Source: CAZAMB01 sp964486335
Lineage (GTDB): Bacteria > Planctomycetota > Phycisphaerae > UBA1845
NCBI GenBank assembly: GCA_964486335.1
Contig: CAZAMB010000011.1
Coordinates: forward strand, 62,001-126,000
DNA: 64,000 nt
Direction: 5' to 3'
Below, in pieces: positions 34,275-43,979 of the stretch. A model generated the notes under the pieces. That model was given only the letters and a program-made list of their open reading frames with translations, did not search any database and was not told where the DNA came from. Each line of letters begins with the position of its first letter. Positions within the stretch are counted from its first letter, which is position 1. The position numbers were made by a program, and so were the translations under genes.

Positions 34275-36785
34275 ATGTTTGAACGATTTACAGATCGCGC
34301 TCGAAAAGTGATGGCCCTCGCCAATCAGGAGGCGCAGCGGTTCAATCACGAGTACATCGGTACGGAACATATCCTCCTCGGACTGGTCAAGGAAGGTTCA
34401 GGCGTCGGGGCCAACGTGCTCAAGAACCTGGATGTTGACCTTCGTAAAGTCCGCCTCGAAGTCGAAAAACTCGTGAAAAGCGGACCCGAAACCGTCACGA
34501 TGGGCAAATTGCCGCAAACGCCGCGTGCCAAAAAGGTTATCGAATACGCCATCGAAGAGGCCCGGAACCTGAACCACAACTACGTCGGTACCGAACACCT
34601 GCTGCTGGGTCTGCTGCGCGAGCAGGACGGCGTCGCCGCCCAGGTCCTGATGAACCTCAATCTTCGTCTCGAAGACGTGCGCGAGGAAGTGCTCAACCTG
34701 CTCGGCGCAAGCGAAGAATCAGAAGAAGTCTCCGGCGCCGGAGCGTCGGAGGCGAAAAAAGGAAAGAGCAAGACCCCCGCGCTTGATTCCTTCGGACGCG
34801 ACCTGACCGAAATCGCCAAGCAGGGCAAGCTCGACCCGGTCATCGGTCGCCAGGCCGAAATCGAACGCATCATTCAGATTCTGTGCCGCCGCCAGAAGAA
34901 CAACCCGGTGCTCCTCGGAGAGGCCGGTGTCGGCAAGACGGCGATTGTCGAAGGTCTGGCCCAGCGCATCGTCACCAACGACATCCCCGAACTGCTCGCC
35001 GACCGCCGAATCGTCGTGCTCGACCTGGCCATGATGGTCGCGGGCACCAAATATCGCGGTCAGTTCGAGGAGCGCATCAAGGCGGTGATGAATGAAGTCC
35101 GCCGCGCCGGGAATGTGATCCTGTTCATCGACGAACTGCACACCCTGGTCGGCGCGGGCGGCGCGGAAGGCGCCATCGACGCCTCCAACGTGCTCAAGCC
35201 CGCCCTCTCGCGCGGCGAGATTCAGTGCATCGGCGCGACCACGCTCGATGAATATCGTAAGTACATCGAAAAGGACAGCGCCCTGGAGCGACGCTTCCAG
35301 CAGATCATCGTGGAACCGCCGACTGCCAACGAGACGATCCAGATTCTCAAAGGCCTGCGCGACCGTTACGAAGCGCATCACCGCGTTCGCATCACCGATA
35401 CGGCCCTCGAACACGCGGTGGAGTTGTCGGCACGGTACATCGCCCGCGTCCAGCCCGACAAGGCGATCGACGTGATGGACGAAGCCGGTGCTCGCGTGCG
35501 GCTCAAGTCCATGACCAAGCCGCCGGACCTGACGGAATTGGAAAACGATCTCGAAAAGCTGAGTTCGGAAAAGGATGAAGCCGTCAAGAACGCCGACTAC
35601 GAACGCGCCGCCCAGATTCGCGACAAGGTCGATTCCATCAAGCTGAAGAAGAAACAGCTTCAAAAGGAATGGCGCGACCACACCAAGGAGACCGACGGCG
35701 TCGTCGACGAGGAAGTCGTGGCCGAGGTGGTCAGTTCCATGACCGGCATTCCGCTCAAGCGCATGGGTCGCGACGAAGCCGATCGTCTGCTGGGCCTCGA
35801 AACGGAATTGCACAAAAAGGTTGTTAGCCAGGGCGAGTCGGTCAAGGCCGTGGCCCGTGCGGTTCGTCGTAGCCGCAGCGGACTGAAAGACCCCAATCGA
35901 CCAATGGGCAGCTTCATCTTCGTCGGTCCGTCGGGCGTCGGTAAAACCTATCTCGCCAAGTGCCTTGCGGAGTTCATGTTCGGCGATCCCGACGCGCTGT
36001 TCGTGCTCGACATGTCCGAGTACATGGAAAAGCACAACGTTTCGCGCCTGATCGGCGCGCCACCCGGCTATGTCGGCTACGAGGAAGGCGGGCAACTCAC
36101 CGAGCGCATTCGCCGCCGTCCGTATTCGGTGATCCTGCTCGACGAAATCGAAAAGGCGCACCCCGACGTCTTCAACATGCTGTTGCAGATCATGGAAGAG
36201 GGTCGGCTGACCGATTCCTTCGGGCGACATGTCGATTTCAAGAACACGATCGTCATCATGACGAGCAACGTCGGCGCGCACCGCATCACCCATCAGGACG
36301 AATTCGGTTTCGGAAAGCGCGATGAGAACATTTCCTACGACAAGATGAAGGAAATGCTCAAGACGGAGCTCGAAGACCACTTCCGCCCCGAGTTCCTCAA
36401 CCGACTCGATGAAATCATCGTGTTCCGCAAGCTCACGCACACCGACATGATTTCCATCGTCGATCTCGAGTTGAAGAAGCTCGCCAACCGCATGAAGGAA
36501 AAAGGCTACGAACTAGACGTCATTCAGGAAGCCAAGGATTTCCTGATCGAACACGGAACCGACGAAAAATTCGGCGCGCGCCCGCTTCGCCGGGCCATCG
36601 AGCACTATCTGGAAGACGCCCTGTCCGAGGCCATGCTTCGCGGCGAATTCCTCGGCAAGAAAAAGGTCCGCGTCACCATTCAACCGCCCGCCGAGGAAGG
36701 TGAAAAGCCCACGTTGAAGCTCGAGGGCATGGAGGACGAATCCATGCAGCCCGAGGCCGTCGGCGCGCACGGCGACGGAACGTAA
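34275..36785 (+). CDS. clpC: ATP-dependent Clp protease ATPase subunit ClpC
   Basis: An AAA+ unfoldase that feeds substrates to ClpP. Domain order: Clp N-domain pair (residues 1-145: MFERFTDRARKVMALANQEA, YIGTEHILLGL, YVGTEHLLLGLL), AAA1 (Walker A GEAGVGKTAIVEGL at 215-228), a middle UVR-type domain (DYERAAQIRDKVD), AAA2 (GPSGVGKTYLAKCL, LLDEIEKAHPDVFNMLLQI) and the ClpB-type D2 C-domain. The extended loop (HRITHQDEFGFGK) is where ClpP-binding GF-type tripeptides lie. ATG 34275 has GGGAGGAG about 10 bp upstream. clpP is not in the window. Its promoter and terminator are listed separately. Confidence 0.96.
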   Translation: MFERFTDRARKVMALANQEAQRFNHEYIGTEHILLGLVKEGSGVGANVLKNLDVDLRKVRLEVEKLVKSGPETVTMGKLPQTPRAKKVIEYAIEEARNLNHNYVGTEHLLLGLLREQDGVAAQVLMNLNLRLEDVREEVLNLLGASEESEEVSGAGASEAKKGKSKTPALDSFGRDLTEIAKQGKLDPVIGRQAEIERIIQILCRRQKNNPVLLGEAGVGKTAIVEGLAQRIVTNDIPELLADRRIVVLDLAMMVAGTKYRGQFEERIKAVMNEVRRAGNVILFIDELHTLVGAGGAEGAIDASNVLKPALSRGEIQCIGATTLDEYRKYIEKDSALERRFQQIIVEPPTANETIQILKGLRDRYEAHHRVRITDTALEHAVELSARYIARVQPDKAIDVMDEAGARVRLKSMTKPPDLTELENDLEKLSSEKDEAVKNADYERAAQIRDKVDSIKLKKKQLQKEWRDHTKETDGVVDEEVVAEVVSSMTGIPLKRMGRDEADRLLGLETELHKKVVSQGESVKAVARAVRRSRSGLKDPNRPMGSFIFVGPSGVGKTYLAKCLAEFMFGDPDALFVLDMSEYMEKHNVSRLIGAPPGYVGYEEGGQLTERIRRRPYSVILLDEIEKAHPDVFNMLLQIMEEGRLTDSFGRHVDFKNTIVIMTSNVGAHRITHQDEFGFGKRDENISYDKMKEMLKTELEDHFRPEFLNRLDEIIVFRKLTHTDMISIVDLELKKLANRMKEKGYELDVIQEAKDFLIEHGTDEKFGARPLRRAIEHYLEDALSEAMLRGEFLGKKKVRVTIQPPAEEGEKPTLKLEGMEDESMQPEAVGAHGDGT

Positions 36786-36812
36786 CACCGGGCATCAAAA
36801 CGAATTGCGGTT

Positions 36813-36850
36813 CAGCGGGGTTCGCGACTATTGCGAACCCTGCTGCTTTT
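36813..36850 (+). terminator. Hairpin terminator after clpC
   Basis: cagcggggttcgc (36813-36825) pairs with gcgaaccctgctg (36833-36845) with one mismatch, and is followed by cttttg. It lies just past the clpC stop. Its right arm overlaps the last codons and stop of the convergent eamA-type gene, so coding and terminating information share the same bases. Confidence 0.7.
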
Positions 36851-37760
36851 GCGGATCGGGCGCGGAGCTCCGCGTCGCCAGCACGATGCCGCCCAGCAAT
36901 ACCACGGCCCCCACGAGCACTTGAACACTCAGCCGCTGACCGAAAAACATCGCCTCCACCAGCACCGTCACGCAAAAATGGGCGTTGGTCACCACGGCCG
37001 AACGCGTAATATCGAACTTGGCCGTGACGATGTACCACAACAGATAGTTGCCGTACGCCGTGATCAGTGTGATGAACGCCAGTCCGACCCAGCCCTGCCA
37101 GGTCACGTTCGCCAATTGAAACGCCGCCAGTTCAAACCAGATCCCGTCCGCCGCGACGAGCGGAACCTGTGACGCGGACCCCAGCAGGAACACGATGCTC
37201 AGTGTCAACACCGCGCCCACTTCCTTGACGATCGGCTGACTGAGAACGACGAAAAGCGACCAGCTGATCGCGGCCGAAAGCAGCAGAACGTCACCGACGA
37301 TGACTCCCCGGGTCGTCGAAGCCGTTTCAGAGGTCGGCTCGACCGTGGCCAGGACGATCATCGTCGCGCCGGCGCACGCCAGCACGGAGGCAAGTCCCAG
37401 ACGATTCGTCCACTGGGTCCGACCAAGCGCCAGCGAAATCCAATACACCAGCAGCGGCACCAGCGCGTAGGCGATTCCCGCGTGCGTCGCGCTGGATTTC
37501 TGAATGCCCACCAGAAAGCCGACCTGGTTGATCGGAACGCAAAGCACGCCCAGGCCCACAAGCATCGGCCAAAGCGATCGCCGAATCGGGCGACCGAGTC
37601 GCAGCAGTCGCGCGGTCATCGCCAGCAATGCGCCGGCCGTTCCGAAACGCACGAGCGGGATGGAAAGCGGCGGAAGCTCCCGCGTGGCCATTTGCGCAGC
37701 GATCGGCGTCAGACCCGCGATCAGCGTCACCGTGCCCAGCAGGATGTAGATTCTCCACAT
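36828..37760 (-). CDS. EamA/DMT-family transporter
   Basis: 310 residues with ten predicted helices in two EamA repeats. The first repeat starts MWRIYILLGTVTLIAGLTPIAAQ; LWPMLVGLGVLCVPINQVGFLVG, LGLASVLACAGATMIVLATV and DVLLLSAAISWSLFVVLS follow, and the second repeat includes AVVTNAHFCVTVLVEAMFFGQR. Likely a small-molecule exporter (amino acid, nucleotide-sugar or similar). It ends inside the clpC terminator. Confidence 0.9.
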   Translation of the reverse strand: MWRIYILLGTVTLIAGLTPIAAQMATRELPPLSIPLVRFGTAGALLAMTARLLRLGRPIRRSLWPMLVGLGVLCVPINQVGFLVGIQKSSATHAGIAYALVPLLVYWISLALGRTQWTNRLGLASVLACAGATMIVLATVEPTSETASTTRGVIVGDVLLLSAAISWSLFVVLSQPIVKEVGAVLTLSIVFLLGSASQVPLVAADGIWFELAAFQLANVTWQGWVGLAFITLITAYGNYLLWYIVTAKFDITRSAVVTNAHFCVTVLVEAMFFGQRLSVQVLVGAVVLLGGIVLATRSSAPDPQKQQGSQ

Positions 37761-37989
37761 GCAGGGCCAACTTACAGCAGAAACGCGAACGCGGACAGTT
37801 TGAAACCCACGGCGTCCGCGAGGTCAATGGGCCGGATGATCGCGCGTTTCGCCGCAACATTGGATTTCACAATGAAAAGTTGTCCATGTCGGAACGCAGG
37901 AATAGAATGACAAGACTGTCTGGGGCGGTTTGCAGAGGATCACCTCACTGCTCGCCTGTTCGAGCGCGATGGCTTGGTCGGTGTGTTCC

Positions 37990-40434
37990 ATGATCAACAG
38001 TCGGCCCGTGATGATTCAAGTGCGTCGCGCTCCGGTTTGCCTTCCTCTCTTTTTCCTCGGTGTTGTTGCCGTCTCTCCCACAATCGCGCGCGTGGAAGTC
38101 AATGTAACCCACGTCGGTTTTCCGGGAATTGGTCGCGGTGATATCATTCGTGCAGGCTGCTGGACGCCCATTCTGGTGGATCTCTCGCTTGTCGATCAGG
38201 CGGAGTTCCACGGCTCGCTGCGCGCGGCCCAGTTCGACGATGACGGCGACCGAAGCGTGGATTCCGTTGAAGTGCACTTGCGGGCCGAAACCGGCGGCAC
38301 GGCGCGACGAACGCTTTACGTTCCCGCAAACCCCGCCGGGGGAAACCCGCTTTTTCAGGTGGAACTCCGCGACGCCGAGGGCGCAATCGTGCGCGTGTTC
38401 TCGCAGGGTGTACCGACAACCCAGGCGATGCCGGCCGACGCGCCTTCCGTGGTCAGCCATGACGATGTCGTCATTCTCTCTGTCGGAAAAGGCGCCATCG
38501 GAAAGATCAAGGACCTGACCACACCCAACATCGGAGGAAAGTACAAACGCAACATCATCGTCGCCCATGTCAGTCCCGAAGACCTTCCCGAACTTTGGAT
38601 CGGACTGGAGTCCGTCGACTACATCGTATGGGAGGACGCCCGCGCCGAAGACCTCACGCCTCGACAACTTGACGCTGTGATCGAATGGGTACGCCACGGC
38701 GGCACGCTTCTGGTGGCCGCCAGCCGCACGGCCGCTTCGTTGCGGCTCGCCCGCCCGCTCGATGCCGTTCTTCCGGTCGATCTTGGAGAGCTTGCATCCG
38801 TCGCCAATCTTCCCATGACTCGCGAACGACTGCTGGGCACCCCGGGGGCCGAAGAGATCCCTGCCGATCTCAAGTCCCTTTGGTATGAAGCGCCGCTTCC
38901 GCAGCCTGTTTCCGTGGTGCGCTGTACGTTGCGAGAAGGCGCTCTCCGAGTTGTCGGGGAAAAGATTCTGCTGAACGGGTCCGAGGTTGACTCCGAAGTC
39001 GTGTCACGGCGGCGCGAGCAGCGCGGACAGGTCATCTACTGCGCCGTTTCGCTGCACGATCTGTTCAGCGGGTTAGGCAACGCCCCGAAATTCTTCGAGA
39101 AACTCTTTTACTTCCTGATCATGCAGGACTCGCAGCAGGGCGCGCCCACGCCGTTGTCGTTGTTCAATAATGTCGCCGGAGCGGTCGGGTTCATCGCCTC
39201 CCGCAGCGTGTACCTTTTGATCGCCGCACTCTTCTCGCTGAGCTATCTGGCATTGGCCACCTTTGGAACCTGGGCCTTTCTCTCCTCGCGCGGTTGGCGG
39301 CACCAAAGCTGGTCGGCCTTCGCCGTCGTCGCCGCCGCCGCCAGCGTCCTCAGCGTCACGGCCGTGGGGTCCATTCGCGGCGTCACCGATCGACTCGAAC
39401 AGATCGCCGTCATCGACGCCGATGTCGACTCATCGCACGGCCGAGGCACGGCGTTCTTTGGTCTGAAGTCCGGTGTCGATAAACGACTCGATTTCTGGCT
39501 TCCGTCCGACTGGCTGTCGGCCCGTGAACCCGTTGCGACGTCCTGTTTCCTCAAGCCTCTTCCCGTCGGCCGCGAATGGGGAAGCGGCGCGAGCAGCTTC
39601 GCCGACCCCGCCGAATACCGAGTGAAACCGGCCAGCGCCGAAATTGAAGACGTTCGACTTCGCGCGACGCTGAAACGCGTCGAAGGACGATGGGAGGGAC
39701 CGCTCGGCGGAAAGCTCTCCGCGAGGGTCTCCGTCCGCAAGGGGTTGATCACCGACGACAGCTACGTCATCAACCAGCTCGGCGTGGACCTGAAGGGTTG
39801 CCGCCTGATTCACACAGTCCTCAGTCCCGAGGACGTCGCCGCCGAACGCGGCACCGCGACGTTTGTCTTTCCTCTGGGCGACATTCCGTCCAACGGCCTG
39901 AAGACCTACCTCGCTCCCCGGTGCTACGCACTGTCCGGTTCCGAAACCATCGGAAACCTGCTTCGACGATCCGAACTCAAGGCCTGGCATGACATCTGGA
40001 GCGATCAGTTTCGAGGACTCCTGCCGAGCATCAACAACCCGATAGCCTCAGACGCGGCGATCGGATTGGGTCGGGAACGAGACGCCTTGATGCTGCTTTC
40101 GACACTCGGCGATTTTGACCCGGCCATTCTCTCCAGCGCGATGGCGGGTTCGCAAACCTGGTCCGCCGATCGCCTTCGCCAGCTAGATCTGCGCGATCAG
40201 CTCCGCGGCGGAAGAGTTACAACGGAACGGACCGAGGCCGAACCGGGCATGATGATCCTGATCGGATTCGCCGAAGGCGGAGGACCGGTGCGGTTGTTCG
40301 TGCGCTCCGACGACGAACCCTATGCGCCCTTTCATCCCGACGATCGCCATTCGTGGTGTATGTACCGATTGCGCATCCCCTTTGCGCTGCTTGATGCGTC
40401 CACGGGGAATACGCTGGAGACGCCGGCGCCATGA
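37990..40434 (+). CDS. Membrane protein with GATase-like domain, part of an ABC system
   Basis: Signal peptide near the start (VRRAPVCLPLFFLGVVAVSP). A ~120-residue GATase1-like stretch (DDVVILSVG ... VDYIVWEDARAEDLTPRQLDAVIEWVRHGGTLLVAA) lies in the first third. Two or more helices follow near residues 410-465 (SVYLLIAALFSLSYLALATF, then SAFAVVAAAASVLSVTAVG), and a long periplasmic C-half. The ATG at 37990 or 38011 gives a clean signal; no Shine-Dalgarno decides it. Its stop overlaps the next ATPase (ATGA), so it belongs with the ABC genes. It recalls GldG-type subunits of gliding/secretion ABC systems, by domain logic only. Confidence 0.75.
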   Translation: MINSRPVMIQVRRAPVCLPLFFLGVVAVSPTIARVEVNVTHVGFPGIGRGDIIRAGCWTPILVDLSLVDQAEFHGSLRAAQFDDDGDRSVDSVEVHLRAETGGTARRTLYVPANPAGGNPLFQVELRDAEGAIVRVFSQGVPTTQAMPADAPSVVSHDDVVILSVGKGAIGKIKDLTTPNIGGKYKRNIIVAHVSPEDLPELWIGLESVDYIVWEDARAEDLTPRQLDAVIEWVRHGGTLLVAASRTAASLRLARPLDAVLPVDLGELASVANLPMTRERLLGTPGAEEIPADLKSLWYEAPLPQPVSVVRCTLREGALRVVGEKILLNGSEVDSEVVSRRREQRGQVIYCAVSLHDLFSGLGNAPKFFEKLFYFLIMQDSQQGAPTPLSLFNNVAGAVGFIASRSVYLLIAALFSLSYLALATFGTWAFLSSRGWRHQSWSAFAVVAAAASVLSVTAVGSIRGVTDRLEQIAVIDADVDSSHGRGTAFFGLKSGVDKRLDFWLPSDWLSAREPVATSCFLKPLPVGREWGSGASSFADPAEYRVKPASAEIEDVRLRATLKRVEGRWEGPLGGKLSARVSVRKGLITDDSYVINQLGVDLKGCRLIHTVLSPEDVAAERGTATFVFPLGDIPSNGLKTYLAPRCYALSGSETIGNLLRRSELKAWHDIWSDQFRGLLPSINNPIASDAAIGLGRERDALMLLSTLGDFDPAILSSAMAGSQTWSADRLRQLDLRDQLRGGRVTTERTEAEPGMMILIGFAEGGGPVRLFVRSDDEPYAPFHPDDRHSWCMYRLRIPFALLDASTGNTLETPAP

Positions 40435-41360
40435 TCGTTCAAACCATCAACCTCACCAAGAAATACGGCAAGCTCGTAGCGCTCAACAACCTTCAACTCG
40501 GCATCGAAGAAGGTGAGTGCTTCGGCTACATCGGTCCCAACGGGGCCGGCAAGACCACGACCATCAAAATCCTGGCGACCCTGCTTCAACCCACCTGGGG
40601 AGAGGCTCGCGTCTGCGGGCACGTCGTCGGCTACGAATCCCGCAAGATCCGACCGCTCATCGGCTACGTGCCCGACTTTTTCGGCGCCTACGAAGACATG
40701 GTCGTCCGCGAATACCTCGAGTTCTTCGCCAGCGCCTACAACATCACCGGCGGCCAGCGCACCCGCGTGGTCAACGACGTGCTCGAACTCACCGACCTCG
40801 TCTACAAGCACGACGCCCTGGTCGATTCGCTGTCACGCGGAATGCAGCAACGCCTCAGCATCGCTCGCGTCCTCCTTCACGATCCCAAGGTGCTGCTGCT
40901 CGACGAACCGGCCAGCGGACTCGACCCCCGCGCCCGCATCGAAATCCGCGAATTGCTCAAGGAGCTTCGGCGGATGGGAAAGACCATCATCATCAGCTCC
41001 CACATCCTCCACGAACTGGCCGAGCTTTGCACCACCGTCGGCATCATCGAACAGGGCCAGTTGCTCTTTCACGGTCCGATCAAGGATATCATTCGTCGCG
41101 TCAAAACTGGCACGCGCCTCCACATCCGTGTCACCGAACAGCAGGACCTCGCCGCCCTGCTCCTTCAGCGGACCAAGGGAATCAAGTCGGTCGAACAAGT
41201 CGATGGCGCGGTCATCGTCGAACTGGAAAAACAAACACACGATTTTACCGCTCTCGCACGGCTCCTCCTCGACAACAACTTCAAACTGAACGAAATCCGC
41301 GAGGAGGAAGTCAACCTCGAAACCGCCTTTATGCGCCTCACCAAGGGAATCGTTCAATGA
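40431..41360 (+). CDS. ABC transporter ATP-binding protein (GldA/NatA-like)
   Basis: Walker A GPNGAGKTTTIK, signature LSRGMQQRLSIA (Arg replacing the usual Gly after LS), Walker B VLLLDEPASGLDP and switch ISSHILHELAELC. The C-terminal extra ~80 residues are helical, as in ATPases linked to ABC-2 permeases. ATGA overlaps on both sides show translation with the 834-residue membrane protein upstream and the permease downstream. Confidence 0.93.
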   Translation: MIVQTINLTKKYGKLVALNNLQLGIEEGECFGYIGPNGAGKTTTIKILATLLQPTWGEARVCGHVVGYESRKIRPLIGYVPDFFGAYEDMVVREYLEFFASAYNITGGQRTRVVNDVLELTDLVYKHDALVDSLSRGMQQRLSIARVLLHDPKVLLLDEPASGLDPRARIEIRELLKELRRMGKTIIISSHILHELAELCTTVGIIEQGQLLFHGPIKDIIRRVKTGTRLHIRVTEQQDLAALLLQRTKGIKSVEQVDGAVIVELEKQTHDFTALARLLLDNNFKLNEIREEEVNLETAFMRLTKGIVQ

Positions 41361-43177
41361 ACGCCGTGCTCGCACGTCTCTGGCTCTGGTTCTGGCACCT
41401 CTTGCCGGCCAATCCCATTCTCGTCCGAGTCGTGCACGGCGCTTCAAGACGAAAGCGACACCTTTGGCTGCGATTCGCCTACCTCGGCATCATCACCGCC
41501 GTCGTGCTCTGGCTGCAACTGGCCTCGGCCCCCCAGCAAAACGCCTCGCTGACCGAACTGGCCAAGAGCGCCTCGCAAACATTCCAATATGCGGCCGCGA
41601 CCCAACTCCTCCTGATGTGCTTCCTCGCGCCGGTCTTCACCGCGTCCGCCATCACCCAGGAACGCGACGCGCAGACCTTCAACATCCTGCTCTCAACTCC
41701 CCTCACCTCGGGCCAGATCGTTCTCGGTTCGTTGATGAGTCGACTCTATTTCGTCATCATGCTGCTGCTCGCCGGACTGCCCATCTTCTTTATGTCCATG
41801 CTCTACGGCGGGATCACCACCCGGCAGATTTTCGAAAGCTTCATTCTCTCCGCCGCCACCGCGATCCTCACCGGCGCCCTCGCCATTTTCGTCGCCATGA
41901 TCGGCGTCGGTACGCGCCGAACCATCTTTTCCTTTTACCTGATGATTGCCCTGTATCTGCTGGCGCTTTACCTGCTCGGTCGTTGGGATGGAACGTGGAT
42001 CGCAGCCTCAACGCCCAATATCGACGACGTCAGAATGAGCTGGCTCACCCCATTGCATCCTTTCCTGGCGCTCGAAGTCGCCCTCAATCGCGTCAATGCG
42101 CCCGACTTCGCGGCCCTGCCCGAATATGGACGCCTCGCGCGCTTTTCGCTTGCCTATCCGTCGACGGCCTTCGTCATGTGGACGCTCACGCTCTCGGCGA
42201 TCATGGTCGCCTCCAGTCTCTATTTCGTCCGCAGCGGTATCAAAACCGGCGAGCCCACGTTCTTTTCCAACACATTTCGATTTCTTCGACGCCAGAAAAA
42301 CGGTCACCGCACGCGACAGCCAAGAACCGTCTGGTCCAATCCGGTCGCCTGGCGCGAGGCCTGTACGCGCGCCTCGGGCGGACGACTCTTTCGCTGGGCA
42401 ATCATCCTCGCCGGTCTGGTCGCCGCCATCATCATTCTGATCTCCTATCTTCGCGGTGACTTGAAGCCGGCCGAGGCCGCCTCGTGGCTCGCCGGACTGA
42501 CCATGATCCAGTTCGCGCTGGCGATCATCATCGCCGCCAACACCGCCGCCACTTCCATCGCCAAGGAAAAAGAATCCAAAACCGTCGAACTTCTGCTCAC
42601 CACTCCCCTGACCAGCAACTACGTCTTGTGGGGAAAACTCCGCGGACTGGTCAGCTTCGCCCTTCCGCTCATCCTGGGTCCCGTGATTGCGCTGGCCGGC
42701 TTCGCGGTAATCGAAGTTCTGCGCGACGCTGATCGCCCGGCCGTTCGAGTGGAAGTCTTCCTCGAAGTCGGCTCGCTTCTCGTGATCTACACGGCCATTG
42801 CATGTGTCATCGGCCTGAAGTTCTCGCTCACCAGCCGCACCAACATGACCGCGATCATGTCGAGCATCGGTGTCATCATCGCCCTCGCCGGGCTCTGTAC
42901 CCTGATCGGCTTCCCCTTGGTCGACGCCTCGGGCGGAGAGTTCGGAGCGTTCGTCGCCCCGTTCACCCCCTTCACAGCCGTCTGGTATTTGGTCGACCCG
43001 GCCTCACTCCTGGACAATGCCGCGCGCAGCGCCGGAACCTCCCCGGCGTCCGTGCGCACCGGCGCGGCGATCGGCAGCACCCTCGCACTGGCACTCTACG
43101 CCTTCATCGTTTGGCGAGGCTACACCGGACTCGTTCGAGGGTTCGACATGATTCTGCGCAAGCAATCGGCCGGTTGA
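41357..43177 (+). CDS. Two-part ABC-2 permease
   Basis: The long ORF beginning at 40517 is in another frame of the ATPase gene for its first 280 codons; I start at ATG 41357 (MNAVLARLWLWFWHLLP), overlapping the ATPase stop by 4 bp. The 606-residue protein has two similar halves, each with about six helices, centred on TASAITQERDAQTFNILLSTPLTSGQI and TAATSIAKEKESKTVELLLTTPLTSNYV. The repeat of the RD/KESK-TPLTS motif shows internal duplication. A GldF-like permease is likely; the cargo is unknown. Confidence 0.9.
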   Translation: MNAVLARLWLWFWHLLPANPILVRVVHGASRRKRHLWLRFAYLGIITAVVLWLQLASAPQQNASLTELAKSASQTFQYAAATQLLLMCFLAPVFTASAITQERDAQTFNILLSTPLTSGQIVLGSLMSRLYFVIMLLLAGLPIFFMSMLYGGITTRQIFESFILSAATAILTGALAIFVAMIGVGTRRTIFSFYLMIALYLLALYLLGRWDGTWIAASTPNIDDVRMSWLTPLHPFLALEVALNRVNAPDFAALPEYGRLARFSLAYPSTAFVMWTLTLSAIMVASSLYFVRSGIKTGEPTFFSNTFRFLRRQKNGHRTRQPRTVWSNPVAWREACTRASGGRLFRWAIILAGLVAAIIILISYLRGDLKPAEAASWLAGLTMIQFALAIIIAANTAATSIAKEKESKTVELLLTTPLTSNYVLWGKLRGLVSFALPLILGPVIALAGFAVIEVLRDADRPAVRVEVFLEVGSLLVIYTAIACVIGLKFSLTSRTNMTAIMSSIGVIIALAGLCTLIGFPLVDASGGEFGAFVAPFTPFTAVWYLVDPASLLDNAARSAGTSPASVRTGAAIGSTLALALYAFIVWRGYTGLVRGFDMILRKQSAG

Positions 43178-43198
43178 TCCCGCGCGGCGCACCGCCGC

Positions 43199-43909
43199 TC
43201 AGCGCGACATCGCCCCGATGACCGCCAGCGACACGTTGTACGCCGCGTGACAGCCCGCCGCCGGCGCATACCCGCGATACCAGAACACCCCCGCAAGATA
43301 GACGCCGGCCAGCGTCCGAAAGATGAACTGAACGGGTTCGAAGGCATCGGACCCGATCGGACGATGATGGTGCGCCGCGAAGAGCAGAGACGACAACGCC
43401 ACCGCGACAACGGCCGTCTTCGTTCGATCGCATCGAAACAGGTCCGATCCGATCATGACGATCAGCGAGATGAAAACGAGTCGAAAGACGAGTTCCTCAT
43501 AGATTCCCGCGCCGATTCCCACGGCCATTCGGCCAAAAAGGCCTTCGGTGGCGCCCGCCGCCGCCAGCGGTACGGCCCAGTTGAGCAGGAGCAACGGCAG
43601 CGCGAGCACCACCGATTCAGGGTACATCGCCGCGACATGCCGCCAATGGACTTTCCACGGTTCGCGCGAGGCGATGTGTGTCGCCAGCAGAATGACGATC
43701 ACGGCCAGCCCCGGCGTCCAGATGCCCGCCGGACCGAACAACTCGAAAAAGTGACGCATGAGCACGAAGGCGATCACCCGACCCGGATGCGCGATCGACG
43801 CGATCTCATACAGCAAAATCAGCGGAAGCAGAAAAACAAGCATGTCCAGCGGACGCGCGAGGCTCCCGCGCGGTGCGGACGAAGACGATGACGGTTGAGC
43901 ACGACCCAT
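43199..43909 (-). CDS. CPBP-family intramembrane metalloprotease
   Basis: The CPBP/Abi signature is present: EEL in GIYEELVFRLVFISL, FAAHHH in SSLLFAAHHHRPIG, and CHAAYN. With about six helices it should sit in the membrane. Bacterial members process prenylated or other peptides, and some act in immunity; no neighbour indicates which. It is convergent with the ABC permease and divergent from the endonuclease III-like gene. Confidence 0.88.
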   Translation of the reverse strand: MGRAQPSSSSSAPRGSLARPLDMLVFLLPLILLYEIASIAHPGRVIAFVLMRHFFELFGPAGIWTPGLAVIVILLATHIASREPWKVHWRHVAAMYPESVVLALPLLLLNWAVPLAAAGATEGLFGRMAVGIGAGIYEELVFRLVFISLIVMIGSDLFRCDRTKTAVVAVALSSLLFAAHHHRPIGSDAFEPVQFIFRTLAGVYLAGVFWYRGYAPAAGCHAAYNVSLAVIGAMSR

Positions 43910-43979
43910 GACCCGCGTATCGTGCCCGCATCGGACTCCTTTGCAAGCCCCGTGAAATCTCGATTGGAGCGATCAATCC

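Noticed and set aside
34719..36440. 573-residue minus-strand ORF inside clpC
   Set aside because: Antisense shadow of clpC with no recognisable domain.
40517..41356. Long ORF running into the ABC permease
   Set aside because: The first 280 codons overlap the ABC ATPase in another frame and give Arg/Pro-rich sequence; the permease starts at 41357 with an ATGA overlap.
43199..43909. Phage-defence (Abi) role for the CPBP protein
   Set aside because: The family includes many housekeeping proteases, and no defence gene, toxin-antitoxin pair or mobile element is nearby.
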